Of a stretch of DNA of 61,019 nt, positions 41,121-47,848 are shown in pieces (the stretch's first letter is position 1; every line of letters starts with the position of its first letter). The position numbers were made by a program, and so were the translations under genes. The stretch is taken from the IMG/VR virus record IMGVR_UViG_3300031576_000044, positions 1 to 61,019 of that record, one strand, 5' to 3'. The stretch is from a virus. Under the pieces are notes generated by a model, which saw only the letters and a program-made list of their open reading frames with translations, ran no database searches and was not told the origin of the DNA.

Positions 41121-42025
41121 TGGGCTGGTTCCGCAACTTCCTGGCGTGGCTGCGGGACGATGACGTCCCCGCGCCGGCACTCGCCTCGTCGCCGTCGCCG
41201 GTGACCGCTGAAGGTCGCCGCCTCACCATCGGCGTCGGCGTCAACGAGTACCTCGGCTCGCCTGAGAACGCGCTCCGCGGCTGCGTCAACGACTCGGTCA
41301 ACGTCCGCCACGAGCTCGAGCAGCGGGGATGGGAGGCACCGGCCGAGCTGCTCTTCGACCACGAGGCGACGAAGCGCCGCACCCTCGAGGTCATTGGCAA
41401 TACCTGCGCGAGCCTGCGCACCGGCGACACGCTGCTCGTCCAGTGGTCGAGCCACGGGACACGTATCCATGATCCGGCGGAGGCCGACGGGCTCCTCGAG
41501 GCGATTTGCCCGACCGACGCCATGGCCGACTGGCCACGGAACCTGGTGACGGTCCTGGACCTCGCCCGGATCTTGCGCGAGCAGGTGGCTCCCGGGGCGC
41601 TGGTGCTCCTCCTGGTCGACGCCTGCCACAGCGGGGTGCGGGGCGCGGATGCGGGCAACTACGCCCGGGCGCTGAACCCGCTCTACCGGCGGGCGCGCGT
41701 CCTCCTGGGGCCCGTGGCGGCCGGCGGGACACGGGTCCGGGGACTCAGCGGCGCTGTCACCGGGCAGGTGGCGACCCCCTGGTCGAGGACGGTGCTCCTG
41801 TCCGGCTGCCGCTCCGACCAGGTCTCGCTCGACACGTGCATCGCCGGCGAGTACCAGGGCGCGATGACCTGGGCGTTCCTGCGCGCGCTGCGCTGGACCC
41901 GGTCCGAGCGGACGCTCCGGGAGCTCCACGTCCACATGCGGCAGATCCTGACGGCGCAGGGGTACGCCCAGGAGCCGCAGCTCCTCGGGTCGCCGCCGCA
42001 GCTCGAGCGCCGGGTGTTCGGATGA
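41120..42025 (+). CDS. Caspase-like (peptidase C14/metacaspase-type) protease, 301 aa
   Basis: Overlaps the previous gene (TGATG). The p20-like fold is clear: RLTIGVGVNEY (35-44), ALRGCVNDSVNVRHEL (51-66), the His-Gly dyad in QWSSHGT (His112), and the catalytic DACHSG (Cys169). These are the motifs of metacaspases, which typically cleave after Arg or Lys. It lacks a signal peptide and extra domains; the last 120 residues complete the fold (LLSGCRSDQVSLD, AFLRAL). A phage lysis-module metacaspase is rarely described. Possible roles include host killing, anti-defence cleavage or virion processing; none is shown. Confidence 0.85.
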   Translation: MGWFRNFLAWLRDDDVPAPALASSPSPVTAEGRRLTIGVGVNEYLGSPENALRGCVNDSVNVRHELEQRGWEAPAELLFDHEATKRRTLEVIGNTCASLRTGDTLLVQWSSHGTRIHDPAEADGLLEAICPTDAMADWPRNLVTVLDLARILREQVAPGALVLLLVDACHSGVRGADAGNYARALNPLYRRARVLLGPVAAGGTRVRGLSGAVTGQVATPWSRTVLLSGCRSDQVSLDTCIAGEYQGAMTWAFLRALRWTRSERTLRELHVHMRQILTAQGYAQEPQLLGSPPQLERRVFG

Positions 42026-42294
42026 CGCCGGCGACGGTCGCCGCCGCGGACTCCTACCGGGAGCATCTCCGTACGCTGGGCGACGTCGAGCTGGCCAAGG
42101 AGATGCGGCGGTGCCTGGCCGAGGTCGCAGTGGTGCTGCGGGACACCGAGCCAACGGAAGGCCTGGTGCGGAGGTTGCGCGCTTGGCTCGAGGGACGGCG
42201 CCACCTCAATGTCGTGGTGACGCCCACCGGTAGGCCCGCAGTCAGGGCTTTCGTAGAGCGGTGCACAACGCCGCCACGAGCGAATCCGCCCTAG
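42022..42294 (+). CDS. Small hypothetical protein coupled to the caspase gene, 90 aa
   Basis: ATG overlaps the caspase stop (ATGA). Helical N-terminus (ATVAAADSYREHLRTLGDVE), then a short beta-like end. Tight coupling makes it a possible partner or inhibitor of the caspase-like protease; that is inference. It converges with the minus-strand cargo, overlapping its last gene by 4 bases. Confidence 0.5.
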   Translation: MTPATVAAADSYREHLRTLGDVELAKEMRRCLAEVAVVLRDTEPTEGLVRRLRAWLEGRRHLNVVVTPTGRPAVRAFVERCTTPPRANPP

Positions 42295-42768
42295 TCGAGT
42301 CCGCCTGGCGCGCGCTTCTCTCTCGAAAGAACGTAGCGCAGCGCCCAGCCGATGGTCTGGAGCCCACTCCGCACACGTCGCAGCGACCGCAGGAAGTCGC
42401 TGCGTCGCAAGTCCTCGACGCACAGAGGATCGGCGACCCGCACCCGTTGGAGCGGCAGGGCGACACCACCGAAGTCGACGCCGAGGGCCGTCAGCCGATT
42501 GCAGATCTCGTAGAAGAGCCACTCGCGTGCATGCTCGGGAAGGTTGACGACCATCTCCTGGTGCTGTGGCTCGAGCGTCAGGCCTCCACCTATCAGAAGC
42601 TCGTCGGGGTCGTGGGCGCCCTGGCCGACCTCGATGGTTGGTCCATCTGGTGGCTTCGCCATCACCGACCAGGCAGCCGAGGGATTCGACGACGTCAGTG
42701 ATGACGAACTGCTCGGCGCGCAGCCAGGCAAGTACCCTCTCGCGGGTGGCACTGAACCGTTCGTCCAT
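42291..42768 (-). pseudogene. DUF2299-like protein split by a frameshift
   Basis: Reading the minus strand from ATG 42768 gives MDERFSATRERVLAWLRAEQ...GCLVGDGEA, after which that frame turns to Arg/Pro-rich nonsense. The other frame (from ATG 42662) continues KPPDGPTIEVGQGAHDPDELL, HQEMVVNLP, RRVRSGLQTIGW. Together they look like one domain resembling the DUF2299 family. A single-base indel near 42645-42662 would restore it. Either a decayed gene or a sequence error; a start at 42662 could still make the 123-aa C-terminal part. Confidence 0.5.
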
Positions 42769-42819
42769 GGTGGAGTTGGTGACGGCGGACGAGAGCTGAA
42801 AGGAGGTCACGTTGGGGCA

Positions 42820-42825
42820 ATTATA
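42820..42825 (-). promoter_or_regulatory. TATAAT -10 element upstream of the split DUF2299-like gene
   Basis: A perfect TATAAT on the minus strand (42825-42820) inside a GGGG...CCCC flanked tract, about 52 bases before ATG 42768. The -35 region is weak. If active, the last cargo gene has its own promoter. Confidence 0.4.
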
Positions 42826-42859
42826 CCCCTCGACCCGTCCTCTCCAGTTCGCGTCCACC

Positions 42860-43114
42860 CTACGCGGCGTTCTTCGGCTTGGTGCACACCGGCGGGTCGC
42901 AGACCGAGCACGGCGTGTAGCTCTTGGCCGCCTCGCAGAGCTTCATCGCGATCTTCGACTTGGCCAGGTGCCGGCAGCCGTCGGCGTGGTACTTGGAGCC
43001 GGTCTTGGTGACGTAGACGGTGGGCTCGGTTCCCGCGAGGAGTAGCGCCGGTAAAACAAGCAGGAAGACGACTAGAGCAACAGAGCGATTCCGACTTTTT
43101 ACTCCATGCGGCAT
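42860..43114 (-). CDS. Secreted His/Cys metal-binding domain protein, 84 aa
   Basis: ATG 43114 is preceded by GGAGGG on the minus strand. A signal peptide (VALVVFLLVLPALLLAG) leads to VYVTKTGSKYHADGC, LCEAAKSYTPCSVC. The YH-x3-C ... PC-x2-C pattern is like the Ada/thermonuclease-associated metal-binding module. Small, exported, probably zinc-binding. The neighbour at 43128 carries the same pattern. Confidence 0.65.
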   Translation of the reverse strand: MPHGVKSRNRSVALVVFLLVLPALLLAGTEPTVYVTKTGSKYHADGCRHLAKSKIAMKLCEAAKSYTPCSVCDPPVCTKPKNAA

Positions 43115-43127
43115 GGTTCCCTCCAGG

Positions 43128-43607
43128 CTAATGTTGGGGCGGCTTGCAGTTCGTGCAAGGACGACGAGCACGCCTCGCCTCATCGAGACTCGTCGACCGT
43201 GCTCCAGGCTTGACGTATTTGCAGTCGTCGAAGTGGTAGGCCTCCCCTTGCAGGTTGACGTAGTAGCGCACCCCTGCCGGGAAGGGCCAGGATTTGGTGA
43301 TGCCCTCCATGGTGATCGCGCCGGCCTGGTCATCGGAGATTCCATACTTCGCGCGCACGGCCGCGAGCCGCTTGTCGGCCAGCCTTTCCTTCAAGTTCGC
43401 CTGCGCTGCGAGGACCTTTCCCATCTCCGCTTTGTTCATCGGGCCACGGCTGAGGTCAGGCGTCGGGATCCGTCCCTCGGCCTCGGCGCCGGCCCTGGCG
43501 CTCGCGGCGTACAGCGCCTGGTAGATCTCGATGCGCTTCGCCTCCGTCACCTCGGCCGCGGTAACCTGGCTGGAAAGGTAGAGCAAGAGAGCCGCAGCCC
43601 TCAACAT
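43128..43607 (-). CDS. Secreted protein with a second His/Cys metal-binding module, 159 aa
   Basis: MLRAAALLLYLSSQVTA is a signal peptide. A helical middle (IYQALYAASARAGAEAEG, GKVLAAQANLKERLADKRL) is followed by YYVNLQGEAYHFDDC and PCTNCKPPQH, the same YH-x3-C / PC-x2-C arrangement as the neighbour, but fused to a larger N-terminal domain. The two genes may be a divergent duplication. The start slightly overlaps the upstream lipoprotein gene's end. Confidence 0.6.
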   Translation of the reverse strand: MLRAAALLLYLSSQVTAAEVTEAKRIEIYQALYAASARAGAEAEGRIPTPDLSRGPMNKAEMGKVLAAQANLKERLADKRLAAVRAKYGISDDQAGAITMEGITKSWPFPAGVRYYVNLQGEAYHFDDCKYVKPGARSTSLDEARRARRPCTNCKPPQH

Positions 43608-44302
43608 AGCGGTCCAGGACAGCGGACGCAGCGCAGACCTCCGTGGCTCGAGCAGGTGCCAGATTGATTCTGCGAGCAGGTGCCCATCCCGTCGTTGCAG
43701 ATGCCGGTCACGTCGCGGCAGCCTTGGAGGCCGCTCGACGGCAGGATGCCGCAGACAGGAAGTCCGGATGGCCCCGGTGTTACGGATGGCGTAGGCGTAG
43801 GTTGCGGCGTTCCTCCCCCAGGGGGCGGAGTTGGGGTAGGCAGTCCGGCGCCAGCCACGATCGCGACCGTGGTCGAGGCTGAAAGCCCACGGCCCCGCGA
43901 GTCGGTTGCGGTGACAGCAATGTCGAGTCGGCCATCAGCTCTCCCGTTGTTGAAGGTGTAGACCAGGCCATCCTGAAGTTGGAAGACGCCACCTGGCGGT
44001 ATGGCGTTGGCGCCCAACGCCAGAAGGTCCGCGGAGGTCAGCGTGATCGAGCCGACGTTGGCCCCGTCGGAGTTGAAGAGGGTCTTCGTGACCGACTGAA
44101 TCGTCGCGCCATCCCCCGTGCTGAGCGTGGCGGTCAGAGTCCAGAGGGCCGCGAAGCTGAAGCCCGCCGTCGGCGAGGCGGTTGCCGAGATTGGGCTCGG
44201 GGTGACGGCGAGGATGAGACTTCCGAGGGGGGAGGTTGGCGACCCACCACCGCCGCAGCCTAGGAGGGAGAGGGCCGCAAGCCCCGCGAAGATGCGTCGC
44301 AT
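43601..44302 (-). CDS. Lipoprotein with Ig-like content, 233 aa
   Basis: AAAGGAG precedes ATG 44302. MRRIFAGLAALSLLGC ends in a lipobox, followed by a Gly/Pro-rich linker. The mature part is beta-rich (FSFAALWTLTATLSTGD, GRLDIAVTATDSRGRG) with a Pro/Thr-rich segment (TPTPPPGGGTPQPTPTPS) and a C-terminal Cys-rich end (CGILPSS, GCRDVTGICNDGMGTC). An exported outer-envelope protein, perhaps a lysogenic conversion factor. Confidence 0.6.
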   Translation of the reverse strand: MRRIFAGLAALSLLGCGGGGSPTSPLGSLILAVTPSPISATASPTAGFSFAALWTLTATLSTGDGATIQSVTKTLFNSDGANVGSITLTSADLLALGANAIPPGGVFQLQDGLVYTFNNGRADGRLDIAVTATDSRGRGLSASTTVAIVAGAGLPTPTPPPGGGTPQPTPTPSVTPGPSGLPVCGILPSSGLQGCRDVTGICNDGMGTCSQNQSGTCSSHGGLRCVRCPGPLC

Positions 44303-44383
44303 GTATCTCCTTTCAAGTGCGGGGAATGCCCGACCCGCCGCTCTACGGCGGCTGGATCGTTGCGGTTTATCCTTCGGTGAAGT

Positions 44384-44746
44384 TCACTGCGGCACCACGT
44401 CGTAGTAGCAAGCTGGCGACGTGGCCTCGACCGCCCAGACCTCGAGCCGGTATGTGGTCTCGGCGCCAGGCAGATCGTTGTACACGTAGTCCTTGGTGAT
44501 CGAGCAGGTGCCGTCGCGGTAGACCTTGGCCACGCTCTGCCAGGCGGATCCGTTCCAGCGCCTGAGCTGGTAGGATTCCACCGCGGCGGTCTCGTCGTCG
44601 GTTGACCAGGTCGCGCGAATCCCGTCCGCCTCGATGGTGCCGACGAAGCTCGCGGAGACGCCGGCGCAAGTGTCCGTGACGCCGCAGGGGTTCGCAAGCG
44701 CAGGGACGAGCAGGACCGCAAGGATTGCCGAAAGGGTTTGCCTCAT
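44384..44746 (-). CDS. Secreted fibronectin type III-like protein, 120 aa
   Basis: ATG 44746 overlaps the regulator's stop (TGATG). MRQTLSAILAVLLVPALA is a signal peptide. The rest (IEADGIRATWSTDDETAAVE, YQLRRWNG, LPGAETTYRLEVWAVE) fits a single fibronectin type III domain with Cys at both ends (PCGVTDTC, PACYY). Co-transcribed with the regulator gene. Confidence 0.65.
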   Translation of the reverse strand: MRQTLSAILAVLLVPALANPCGVTDTCAGVSASFVGTIEADGIRATWSTDDETAAVESYQLRRWNGSAWQSVAKVYRDGTCSITKDYVYNDLPGAETTYRLEVWAVEATSPACYYDVVPQ

Positions 44747-45642
44747 CAGGTCTCCTTCTTCGCCCAGGCCGGGTCTGGCCGCCACATCAGCATGAACGCG
44801 TACCCGGCGAGCGGCTTCCTGATCGTAACCCGAGCCTGGCTTCCAGGTGGAGCATCGAGGTGCCAGCTCTCGCAGGAGCCTCGATCGGCCAGATCCTCCT
44901 CGACGATCTCCGCAGCACCAGGAAATGCGGCACGGAACGTCCACTCCGGGGAATGGTAGCCCACCGGGAAGCTCATCGAGATCGTGAAATCCGTCAAGTG
45001 CTGACGCGGGATATAGCTGAACCGCTGGAACGCGGGTTCCGAGGCTGGATCTTGTCGCACCAGGAGGCCGGGAACCGCGCCGCTCACGAGACACCCGACT
45101 CCCGCGGCCGGCCAGGTCCCTCCCTTCGGCTCGATCTCGTGCCAGCGCCATCCGCCGGGACCGTCCGCTGTATGATGCTCGAAGAGGATCGCTGGGTTGT
45201 CGGAGACGACGGCATAGGAGGCGATGGTTGGAATCACCGCGCACTGCGCTGCAAGGATGCGCTCTCGGAATTCGATCTTGGCCTTGTCCCGCAACGGTCT
45301 GGCAGCGGCCCAGTGCCGAGTCAGCAGGGCGGCGCCGCTTGGTTCAACGGTCAGGAAGACGCTTAGGGAGGCGGCCTCCACGGTCAGCTGCTCGCGCTGC
45401 AGGAGCCAAGCCGACTCGAAGTGGTCGTGCCAGTCGACGCTCGCGGAGTGGGCCGGGGGCCCTTCCGCGATCCGGGCCAGTTCGGCCACCACCTCGACGT
45501 CGAGCTCGTGCGGCGGCTTGCGGAGCAGGCGCGAGACGTAGGAGGCGGACTTGCCGAGGCGCCGGGCGACCTCGCGGACCCCGAGAGCGCGGGCCAGCAC
45601 TACGACGTCGGCTGGCTCGATATGGGGAGCGGCGGTGTCCAC
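44746..45642 (-). CDS. HTH regulator with large C-terminal domain (candidate repressor), 298 aa
   Basis: GTG 45642 is 7 bases after the -10 TAGAGT, so it is likely leaderless. Residues 10-55 hold an HTH (VLARALGVREVARRLGKSASYVSRLLRKPP). The C-terminal 220 residues have no recognised family but contain repeated aromatic and acidic blocks (WHDHFESAWLLQREQL, GYHSPEWTFRAAFPGA), perhaps a sensor or dimer domain. It faces the integrase/excisionase side across a region of operator-like repeats, so it is the best candidate for the immunity repressor, but no peptidase motif for RecA-induced cleavage is seen. Confidence 0.65.
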   Translation of the reverse strand: MDTAAPHIEPADVVVLARALGVREVARRLGKSASYVSRLLRKPPHELDVEVVAELARIAEGPPAHSASVDWHDHFESAWLLQREQLTVEAASLSVFLTVEPSGAALLTRHWAAARPLRDKAKIEFRERILAAQCAVIPTIASYAVVSDNPAILFEHHTADGPGGWRWHEIEPKGGTWPAAGVGCLVSGAVPGLLVRQDPASEPAFQRFSYIPRQHLTDFTISMSFPVGYHSPEWTFRAAFPGAAEIVEEDLADRGSCESWHLDAPPGSQARVTIRKPLAGYAFMLMWRPDPAWAKKET

Positions 45643-45649
45643 GGGCCCT

Positions 45650-45678
45650 ACTCTAATCCAGGCGGCGAGAACGGTCAA
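45650..45678 (-). promoter_or_regulatory. Promoter of the HTH regulator (TTGACC-17-TAGAGT)
   Basis: On the minus strand TTGACC (45678-45673), a 17-bp spacer and TAGAGT (45655-45650), then 7 bases to the GTG. This is a good sigma-70 match and implies a leaderless message. Confidence 0.6.
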
Positions 45679-45746
45679 GGTCAGCGGCAGGCAACAGGTA
45701 CGGCACAGGCAGGCAACGACCGCTAGGTAGCGGCTGGAACGCCTCG

Positions 45747-45797
45747 GTGTTGCCGGTGTTACCGAGCGCTGGCATTTCCGGCAACGCCGGCAACACC
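45747..45797. repeat. Inverted operator-like repeat built from GTGTTGCCG units
   Basis: GTGTTGCCG and GTGTTACCG in tandem at 45747-45764 face CGGCAACGC and CGGCAACAC at 45779-45796, giving 18-bp arms that match at 16 positions with a 14-bp spacer. They lie between the two divergent promoters. Further copies stand at 47602-47610, 47735-47743, 47749-47757, 47791-47799 and 47824-47832. This pattern suggests the binding site of one phage regulator. Confidence 0.6.
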
Positions 45798-45835
45798 TGA
45801 CGGGGCAGACCGCGGCACAAAGCAACGCGTGAACG

Positions 45836-45864
45836 TTGACGGCGGTTTGACACCGTGGTACCTT
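45836..45864 (+). promoter_or_regulatory. Promoter of the RHH gene (TTGACG-17-TACCTT)
   Basis: TTGACG at 45836-45841, a 17-bp spacer and TACCTT at 45859-45864 with an upstream TGG (extended -10). The ATG follows after 7 bases, so the message would be leaderless. Confidence 0.5.
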
Positions 45865-45871
45865 TGTGGCC

Positions 45872-46066
45872 ATGGTCGACCAGGCCAAACGCGCGAAGCG
45901 GAGCAAGAAGGCGCTGCGCGACCGGTGGCTAAAGTTCCGGGCGACCGACGACGAGATCGAGCTCGTCAGACGCGGGGCGGCGGCGGAAGACCGGCGCCTC
46001 AGCGACTTCATGCGGGTTGCTGCGAAGGAACGGGCTCGCCAAGCCATCGAAGCCACGCGGAACTAG
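45872..46066 (+). CDS. Ribbon-helix-helix DNA-binding protein, 64 aa
   Basis: Starts MVDQAKRAKRSKKALRDRW. FRATDDEIELVRRGAAAE and SDFMRVAAKERAR form a ribbon-helix-helix of the MobC/DUF1778 kind. ATG 45872 is chosen because the -10 element ends 7 bases upstream. It could be the Cro-like or toxin-antitoxin-type partner opposing the minus-strand regulator. Confidence 0.65.
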   Translation: MVDQAKRAKRSKKALRDRWLKFRATDDEIELVRRGAAAEDRRLSDFMRVAAKERARQAIEATRN

Positions 46067-46119
46067 GCCCCGCCAGCCCGGCCCACAAGCACGTCGAGCG
46101 ATCACCAGATCCTCGCGAC

Positions 46120-46148
46120 TTGACTTGACCCTACGGCGTGGGTACAAT
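46120..46148 (+). promoter_or_regulatory. Strong sigma-70-type promoter for the excisionase gene
   Basis: TTGACT at 46120-46125, exactly 17 bp, then TACAAT at 46143-46148. The start codon at 46158 begins 9 bases later, so the leader would be 0-3 bases. Confidence 0.7.
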
Positions 46149-46157
46149 GGGGTCGCA

Positions 46158-46358
46158 ATGGACGGGACGCTCTGGAAGGTTTCCGACGTCGCGGCGTACC
46201 TTGCGGTCTCGGTCGCCTGGGTCTACGAGCGCGTCGAGCGCGGCGACATCCCGCACATGAAGATCGGCGCGCACGTCCGCTTCAAGCGCCAGGAGATCGA
46301 GGGCTGGGCGGAAGAGCACCGCCGGCCGCAGCCCGCCGCATCCGGGGGCTCGCGATGA
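46158..46358 (+). CDS. xis: Excisionase / AlpA-like HTH protein, 66 aa
   Basis: MDGTLWKVSDVAAYLAVSVAWVYERVERGDIPHMKIGAHVRF is written here only by parts: WKVSDVAAYLAVS, WVYERVERGDIPH, RFKRQEIEGW. These are the HTH_17/excisionase core, where a short winged helix bends DNA. Located just before the integrase, as for phage directionality factors. Strong promoter directly upstream. The gene symbol reflects role by position. Confidence 0.7.
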   Translation: MDGTLWKVSDVAAYLAVSVAWVYERVERGDIPHMKIGAHVRFKRQEIEGWAEEHRRPQPAASGGSR

Positions 46359-46381
46359 CTCTAGCTTCCTCGGCGCTGTGG

Positions 46382-46387
46382 TACCCT
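46382..46387 (+). promoter_or_regulatory. Extended -10 TGGTACCCT before the integrase
   Basis: TACCCT at 46382-46387 is preceded by TGG, and GTG 46395 follows after 7 bases. The same TGGTACCYT and 7-base spacing precedes the RHH gene. No good -35 is seen. Confidence 0.4.
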
Positions 46388-46394
46388 GCCCCGC

Positions 46395-47504
46395 GTGGTG
46401 TTCTACAAGCGGGGCAGGACCTGGTACGCGGACCTCGGTCGGCGCAACGGCCGACGCCTGGTCGTCTCGCTGCGAACCACCGAGCGGGAGAAGGCGGAGA
46501 GCCTCTACCTCGAGCTGGCGCGCCAGCGGCGGATCCGCGGCCTCGCCCTCGACGAAGCAATCCTCACCGAGAGGCAGCAGCCCCGGGACCCCGTCACCGT
46601 GGCCGCGGCGATCGCCGACTTCCTGTCCTACTCGCAGAAGCACCACTCTCCGACCACGATCGAGCGCAACCAGCGGATCAGCCGGTCGCACCTGGTCCCG
46701 CAGATGGGAACGCTGGTGCTCGGAGGCATCAGCCTCGAGGCGATCGAGCACTACAAGGCGAAGCGGCTCCACGATGGAGCGAAGCCGGAGACGGTCAACC
46801 GGGAGCTGCAGGTCCTGCGCAAGGCCCTCAACCACCAGGTGGCGCTCGGCAAGATGCCGTCGAACCCGCTCCAGCGGTTCAAGCTCCTGCCGGTCGTCCG
46901 CTCCGAGGTCCCGGTGCACCTGTTGCCGGAGCAATACCGAGCTCTCGTCGAGCTCGCCGAGGAGCCGTTGCGCACCATGATCGTCGTGGCCGTCCAGACC
47001 GGGTTGCGCAAGACGGAGCTGTTCCAGCTGACCTGGACACGGGTCGATCTCCAGCGCCGCTTCATCTTGGTCGACGCCAACGACGGGGAATGGCGGCCGA
47101 AGGGGCGGAAGGCTCGACCGTTACCGCTCAACGAGGAGGCCTACGCCGCGCTCAAGGAGCACCAGGCGCGGACCCGGCTTCGGTCTCGGTACGTCTTCTG
47201 CGGCCGCACAGGCCGCCCGCTTACCACGCTCAAGACCTCCTGGACCACGCTCCGGCGAAAGACCGGCGTGAAGGTGCGCTGGCATGACCTGCGCCACACG
47301 TTCTGCTCGTGGGCGATCCAGGACGGGGTCCCGGTCCAGGCCGTCGCGGAGCTGCTCGGCCATGCCGATCTCCAGATGGTCAAGCGCTACACCCACTTGC
47401 GGCCGGAGCACCTGCGGGCAGCGGTCGACACCGTTGCGCGGGCCAGCAAGCGGGTACATAATGGCGACAGTCGTGAGGCGTCGCCGAAGCCGCCAACCTC
47501 CTGA
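46395..47504 (+). CDS. int: Tyrosine recombinase integrase, 369 aa
   Basis: N-terminal arm-binding segment (VFYKRGRTWYADLGRR), then a SAM-like core-binding domain (VAAAIADFLSYSQKHHSP), then the catalytic domain with TGLRKTE (Arg near 205), HDLRHTF (His and Arg near 298 and 301), and LGHADLQMVKRYTHL (His near 324, Tyr near 333). All catalytic residues are present, so it should be active. It lies next to a 3' tRNA fragment that serves as attP. It makes the phage temperate. Confidence 0.9.
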   Translation: MVFYKRGRTWYADLGRRNGRRLVVSLRTTEREKAESLYLELARQRRIRGLALDEAILTERQQPRDPVTVAAAIADFLSYSQKHHSPTTIERNQRISRSHLVPQMGTLVLGGISLEAIEHYKAKRLHDGAKPETVNRELQVLRKALNHQVALGKMPSNPLQRFKLLPVVRSEVPVHLLPEQYRALVELAEEPLRTMIVVAVQTGLRKTELFQLTWTRVDLQRRFILVDANDGEWRPKGRKARPLPLNEEAYAALKEHQARTRLRSRYVFCGRTGRPLTTLKTSWTTLRRKTGVKVRWHDLRHTFCSWAIQDGVPVQAVAELLGHADLQMVKRYTHLRPEHLRAAVDTVARASKRVHNGDSREASPKPPTS

Positions 47505-47519
47505 AGCCCCATCGCACCG

Positions 47520-47564
47520 TGGTAGCAGGGGCGGGACTCGAACCCGCGACCCCGGCATTATGAG
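47520..47564 (-). other. attP: attP core: 3' part of a CAU-anticodon tRNA
   Basis: Read on the minus strand: anticodon loop CTCATAA, stem TGCCG, variable GGGTC, T-arm GCGGGTTCGAGTCCCGC, acceptor CCCTGCT, discriminator A and CCA. This is the 3' half of a tRNA with anticodon CAU (Met or Ile2 type). The 5' half is absent, so it is not a tRNA gene but the sequence shared with a host tRNA, placed 15 bases after the integrase. Integration would rebuild the host tRNA. Confidence 0.75.
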
Positions 47565-47848
47565 TGCGGTGGGCAGTGAGTTGCCCACTTGCCGTTCCTG
47601 AGTGTTGCCGCCGAAAACCGCGTCCATACGGTCAGTTCCGCTCAGGGTGAATCCTGCTCATTTCGCGCCGGTTCCAGGCGCTCCTGGCGACAGATCGGGG
47701 ACAGAATCCCGACAGGTGCCTGTGCCGGCCTGGTCGGCAACACGGGACGGGCAACACCGCGTCGCGCCGGCGCCAGACCTCGTGAACACCCGGCAACACT
47801 TTCACGTCGGTCCGGGGCAGCAGCGGCAACAGCTGGAGGGGGCCACCG
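47565..47848. promoter_or_regulatory. Early control region with clustered GTGTTGCCG-like sites
   Basis: Non-coding gap between attP and the early operon. It contains GTGTTGCCG at 47602-47610 and, in opposite orientation, CGGCAACAC at 47735-47743 and 47791-47799, GGGCAACAC at 47749-47757 and CGGCAACAG at 47824-47832. A weak TTGCCG-16-TACGGT pair (47605-47632) could be a promoter. The cluster probably controls the early operon through the phage regulator. Confidence 0.5.

Noticed and set aside
41683-42858. 391-aa minus-strand frame through the caspase region
   Set aside because: Only its first 40 residues look real; the rest is a shadow of the forward genes.
45847-45852. Perfect TTGACA before the RHH gene as its -35 box
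   Set aside because: A 17-bp spacer from it would put the -10 inside the start codon region with no match; the TTGACG at 45836 fits better.
47520-47600. Complete tRNA gene
   Set aside because: Only the 3' half fits; there is no D-arm or matching 5' acceptor strand.
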